Source of the DNA: Saccharofermentans sp.
GTDB lineage: Bacteria; Bacillota_A; Clostridia; Saccharofermentanales; Saccharofermentanaceae
Direction of reading: 5' to 3'
Assembly (NCBI GenBank): GCA_024692105.1
Contig: JAILMZ010000123.1
Location: 1-9,226, forward strand
Length of the DNA: 9,226 nt
Positions 6,682 to 9,226 of the stretch are shown in pieces. The translations under genes were made by a program, and so were the position numbers. Numbering within the stretch: position 1 is the first letter of the stretch; the number at the start of each line of letters is the position of its first letter. The notes below the pieces were generated by a model. The model was not told where the DNA came from and did not search any database. It saw nothing but the letters and a program-made list of their open reading frames with translations.

Positions 6682-7773
6682 GACAGCATCTTCGGGCTGA
6701 AGGACAGGTGTGTCTTCCTGCGTCTTCTCCATCTCCTTGATGCCCTTCATGATGCCGCCCTTGGTATCCTTTGCAAAGGCTACGACCAGGACGCTTATGA
6801 GAAGTCCGAAGTAGAACGTGAACGATCTCCAGATGAGCATCGCAGAGGATGCCGTTGCCTGGCCGAGGAAGCCGAACAGCAGCATGAAGCTTGCCTCGCT
6901 TCCGCCTGAGGCACCGGGGATCGGCATGAACGTGTTGAACAAGCTGATGGCAGCAGCCAAAGACAGGAAGTTCGGGTAATTGGCTGCAGTGAGAGGCACC
7001 TTGAGCGAAAGAGCCGCGAAGAAAGGTACCGAGTAAAGAAGCGTGAGCTTCAGGACATGGCAGAGGCACACCTTGAAGAACAGCGCTTTCCTTGAGAACA
7101 GAATCGAAGATACGTTACGGAACTCTTCAAATGACTTATTGACCGTCTTCGATGTTTTGTCGTAATCCTTTACGAGGTGGATCTTCTCTAAGAACTTAAG
7201 GCAGCTTACCGTAAGGAACGTATGCACCTTCTTGAGTTTTGTTGCAAGGAAGAATCCGCCGGTGATGACCACATTAACTATGAATCCGACTATGGCGATG
7301 ACCGTTGTCTGCCGGTTGCTGAATATCGTCTGATAATTGCAGAGCATCGCGATAGTTGCATAGATGATGATAACGATCTGATATGTGACGAAGCACATCG
7401 CAAGGATGCCCGATCCGATTCCTGCGGGAACTCCCTGATTATGGAATACATACACCTGCGCGAACTGTCCGCCCGTTGATGACGGTGTAAGGTCCGAGAA
7501 GAGCACGCCGGTCATGTTCGTTACGAACGACTGCTTGTAGGTGATGCGGTACTTTAAGTCCTTACAGATGATGAACAGTATCAGTGCATCGATCAGATAG
7601 TAACAGAGCATGAGTCCCGCCATGATGAGAAGGAACCTCTTGTCGGTAGACACCAGAGCATCTACAAAGCCTGCGCCTTCGCTTCCTACGGACAAGAACA
7701 AAGACAGCGCTCCGATCGCGAGGATCAGAAGGAAGTTCAATACATATTTGCCTGCCGTCTTAAGTCTTTCCAT
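6628..7773 (-). CDS. LPG-synthase-TM / flippase-like membrane protein (UPF0104 type)
   Basis: A 381-residue protein with about eight hydrophobic segments (near 10-29, 47-69, 119-143, 156-176, 232-255, 268-284, 295-305, 311-334). Two family motifs are present: LTPSSTGGQFAQVY (95-108) and FMPIPGASGGSEASF (282-296). These belong to the transmembrane domain of MprF (LPG synthase/flippase) and to stand-alone relatives such as AglD. The catalytic GNAT-like lysyl-transfer domain of MprF is missing, so this is not a lysyl-PG synthase; stand-alone members are thought to move or modify lipid-linked molecules. It starts 9 bp after the glycosyltransferase gene, with only a weak GGG ribosome site, so translation is probably coupled. 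A charged tail (about 335-381) follows the last helix, and its final 17 residues are encoded opposite the last helix of MgtE. The substrate cannot be read from sequence. Confidence 0.88.
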   Translation of the reverse strand: MERLKTAGKYVLNFLLILAIGALSLFLSVGSEGAGFVDALVSTDKRFLLIMAGLMLCYYLIDALILFIICKDLKYRITYKQSFVTNMTGVLFSDLTPSSTGGQFAQVYVFHNQGVPAGIGSGILAMCFVTYQIVIIIYATIAMLCNYQTIFSNRQTTVIAIVGFIVNVVITGGFFLATKLKKVHTFLTVSCLKFLEKIHLVKDYDKTSKTVNKSFEEFRNVSSILFSRKALFFKVCLCHVLKLTLLYSVPFFAALSLKVPLTAANYPNFLSLAAAISLFNTFMPIPGASGGSEASFMLLFGFLGQATASSAMLIWRSFTFYFGLLISVLVVAFAKDTKGGIMKGIKEMEKTQEDTPVLQPEDAVSDGDREQIRDKSEIDQQ

Positions 7774-7782
7774 ATATACCCG

Positions 7783-8814
7783 TCAGTTGAACTTGTACAG
7801 TTTTTGTACGATCCTGTAACCTCCTACCGACATCTTTCTTCCGAGTTTGCCGGGCAGAGTCATCCAGCCGCCCATAAAGCTTCCCTTTATCTTCTTATAC
7901 GCCCTGGGGTCTCTCTCCTCGAGATACTTCCACAGGTCTTCGTTCTTCTTCAGGTGCTCGTCCGTACCTCCGATCAGAAGGATGGAAGTCGTCGCACAGT
8001 ACATGAGAGTCAGATACGAGATCATGTACTTTCTGAACTTCGGATCCCTGTCCGACATATCGAGCGATGCGTATACATCCGTCATGATCTTGTCGACTCT
8101 TATCTGCTGGTCGATGTTCCTAAGCTGAGCCTCCTCGCTTACCGACTGTCCCTCGCGACCGATGTAATATCTGTAGAGAGCCTCATCGAGATAGTACATG
8201 GTCTTAACGTACGGCAGCGGCTGGTATGCATAGATATTGTCGCAATAGAAAGTATGCTCGGGGAGCTTCAGGCCGCTTGCGAGCAGGACCTCTCTTCTGT
8301 AGATGATGTTGTGCATCATTATGTACTGCGAAGTACCCGAACCCTTAACATCCGGCCAAGAGAACACTTGTCCCACGGGCATGGACTTCGTGAGGCGCAT
8401 CACCTTTTTGTTCTGCTCCTTCACTCCGACCTTGTCGAAAACGAAATCCGCCAGGAACAGGTCCACCTGCTTTCCCTCCTGCTCGAAACCCTTGAGCAGG
8501 CCGATGATCTTGAGCAGGACATCCGTATCCGCCCAGTCATCCGAATCGATGTTCTTGAAGTAAATGCCGGTTGCTTCGCTGATGCCTTTATTTACGGCAC
8601 CGCCGTGACCCGCATTCTCCTGATGGATAGCGCGGACAATTCCGGGATACTTTGATTCGTACTCTTTGGCGATCTCGAGGGTGTTATCCTTCGCAGAACC
8701 GTCGTCTACTATAAGTATCTCGATGTCGTCTCCTGCCGGGAGAAGCGACTCGATGCATTTGCTCATATATTCGGATGAGTTATAGCAAGGTATGGCAACA
8801 GAAAGTATCTTCAT
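7783..8814 (-). CDS. Family 2 glycosyltransferase
   Basis: A 343-residue cytoplasmic enzyme with a GT-A fold at the N-terminus. The start LSVAIPCYNSSEYMSKCIESL (4-24) and VDDGS (36-40) bind the nucleotide sugar. NAGHGGAVNKGI (67-78) is the usual following helix, and NIDSDDW (88-94) holds the DxD metal-binding motif (D90, D92). FYCDNIYAY (189-197) includes the likely acceptor-side acid D192, and RYYIGREGQSVS (215-226) matches the YRxGREGQS block of this subgroup. The C-terminal part (about 230-343) is helical and basic at its end, which suits a peripheral membrane position. Enzymes of this subgroup commonly extend capsular or other lipid-linked glycans; the sugar is not predictable. AGGA is spaced well before the ATG at 8812-8814. 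It is first in an operon with the flippase-like gene, and the AT-rich upstream stretch (8815-8882) shows only weak promoter-like boxes. Confidence 0.93.
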   Translation of the reverse strand: MKILSVAIPCYNSSEYMSKCIESLLPAGDDIEILIVDDGSAKDNTLEIAKEYESKYPGIVRAIHQENAGHGGAVNKGISEATGIYFKNIDSDDWADTDVLLKIIGLLKGFEQEGKQVDLFLADFVFDKVGVKEQNKKVMRLTKSMPVGQVFSWPDVKGSGTSQYIMMHNIIYRREVLLASGLKLPEHTFYCDNIYAYQPLPYVKTMYYLDEALYRYYIGREGQSVSEEAQLRNIDQQIRVDKIMTDVYASLDMSDRDPKFRKYMISYLTLMYCATTSILLIGGTDEHLKKNEDLWKYLEERDPRAYKKIKGSFMGGWMTLPGKLGRKMSVGGYRIVQKLYKFN

Positions 8815-8882
8815 CGTAAGAAGTCCTATTACTCCTATTCAGAATAAATCCTTGTAATTCTAACATTAAAAATAATAAAAGC

Positions 8883-8914
8883 CAAAAAGAAGCGCCGGAC
8901 TTACATCCGGCGCC
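8883..8914 (-). terminator. Intrinsic terminator behind the histidine kinase gene
   Basis: On the minus strand a perfect 8-bp GC-rich stem (gcgccgga at 8892-8899, tccggcgc at 8906-8913) with a 6-nt loop is followed by TTCTTTTT (8884-8891 as A-rich on the plus strand). It lies about 30 bp after the kinase stop and about 70 bp before the glycosyltransferase start, so it separates the two transcription units. Confidence 0.93.
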
Positions 8915-8944
8915 ACTGTTGTACTCATCATTCCGTCTCAGATG

Positions 8945-9226
8945 TTACGAACGCAAAACAGCCCTGAACCTTATAATGTCTTCTCCGTCTTTATATGCTG
9001 CTATCTTCCCCGAATGCGCTTCCGCGATGGCCTTTGCCACCGACAGTCCGATCCCGTGTCCGCCTGTCTCCGAATTCCTGGAAGCATCCGCCCTGTAGAA
9101 CCTGTCAAAGAGATTATCGAGGCTCTTCGGATCGATCGGACCTTCTGCAGGATTGCTCACCTCGAGCACAGCATTCTTCCCGCTGCGCTTGAGGCAGAGA
9201 TTAATTGTCCCGCCTTCGGGACAGTA
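8945..9226 (-). CDS. Sensor histidine kinase, C-terminal end (partial)
   Basis: The frame is open from the right edge of the window to a TAA at 8945-8947, giving the last 93 residues of a larger protein. It contains the second half of an HATPase_c domain: VLEVSNPAEG leads to the F box LFDRFYRAD, then the G2 box GGHGIGLSVAKAIAEAHSG, and a final strand pair (GKIAAYKDGEDIIRFRAVLRS). This is the ATP lid of two-component sensor kinases. The N box, the phospho-accepting His and the sensor region lie outside the window, so the signal cannot be given. An apparent GTG at 9167-9169 is an internal Val codon, since coding continues upstream without a stop. The strong terminator behind it suggests that it ends its operon. 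Confidence 0.92.
   Translation of the reverse strand, partial: YCPEGGTINLCLKRSGKNAVLEVSNPAEGPIDPKSLDNLFDRFYRADASRNSETGGHGIGLSVAKAIAEAHSGKIAAYKDGEDIIRFRAVLRS

Noticed and set aside
7804..8655. 283-codon plus-strand open frame opposite the glycosyltransferase
   Set aside because: It is the antisense shadow of the GT2 gene, with no ribosome site or family motif, and its length follows from the codon bias of the true gene.
9167..9169. GTG as start of a small 74-residue kinase-like protein
   Set aside because: The same frame continues upstream to the window edge without a stop, and the ATPase domain would otherwise be cut in half.

Overview
The window looks like chromosome of a Gram-positive bacterium of the class Clostridia, of intermediate GC. 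The signs are a lipobox lipoprotein, a 16S-like AAAGGAGGTGAT ribosome site, a YidC-like protein without a signal peptide or periplasmic P1 domain, and an intrinsic terminator with a U-tract. Family and genus cannot be named from sequence alone. Gene density is high and almost every gene concerns the cell envelope or the membrane.

Layout. Bases 1-248 hold no confident gene; they carry a dense cluster of inverted and direct repeats, including a 43-nt hairpin, and may be the edge of something foreign. A minus-strand block follows, read right to left: a large fusion protein with a YidC/Oxa1-like membrane core and an extracytoplasmic sulfatase/LTA-synthase-type domain (2510-5128), an acidic lipoprotein with its own clear promoter (1257-2396), and a CPBP-family membrane protease (249-1196). 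From a compact divergent promoter region (about 5159-5196) the Mg2+ channel gene mgtE (5317-6681) runs on the plus strand. Its leader is unusual: a strongly initiated 31-codon upstream ORF overlaps the mgtE start and sits inside a three-part long-range stem that ends exactly at the mgtE start codon. mgtE converges on a second minus-strand operon, with a 54-bp coding overlap at the 3' ends. That operon has a family 2 glycosyltransferase (7783-8814) first and then, 9 bp on, an LPG-synthase-TM/flippase-like membrane protein (6628-7773). A strong intrinsic terminator (8883-8914) separates it from the 3' end of a sensor histidine kinase that enters from the right edge (8945-9226).

How the genes may work together (inference). 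A glycosyltransferase, a multi-TM flippase-like protein and a membrane-anchored sulfatase/phosphoglycerol-transferase-like enzyme are the sort of parts used to build or decorate a lipid-linked envelope glycopolymer. The lipoprotein and CPBP protease may be further envelope components. MgtE supplies Mg2+; its link to the others may be only positional. The two most distinctive items are the YidC-like/sulfatase fusion, which lacks the conserved YidC groove arginine, and the mgtE leader, which does not resemble the known M-box and could be a leader-peptide control device.
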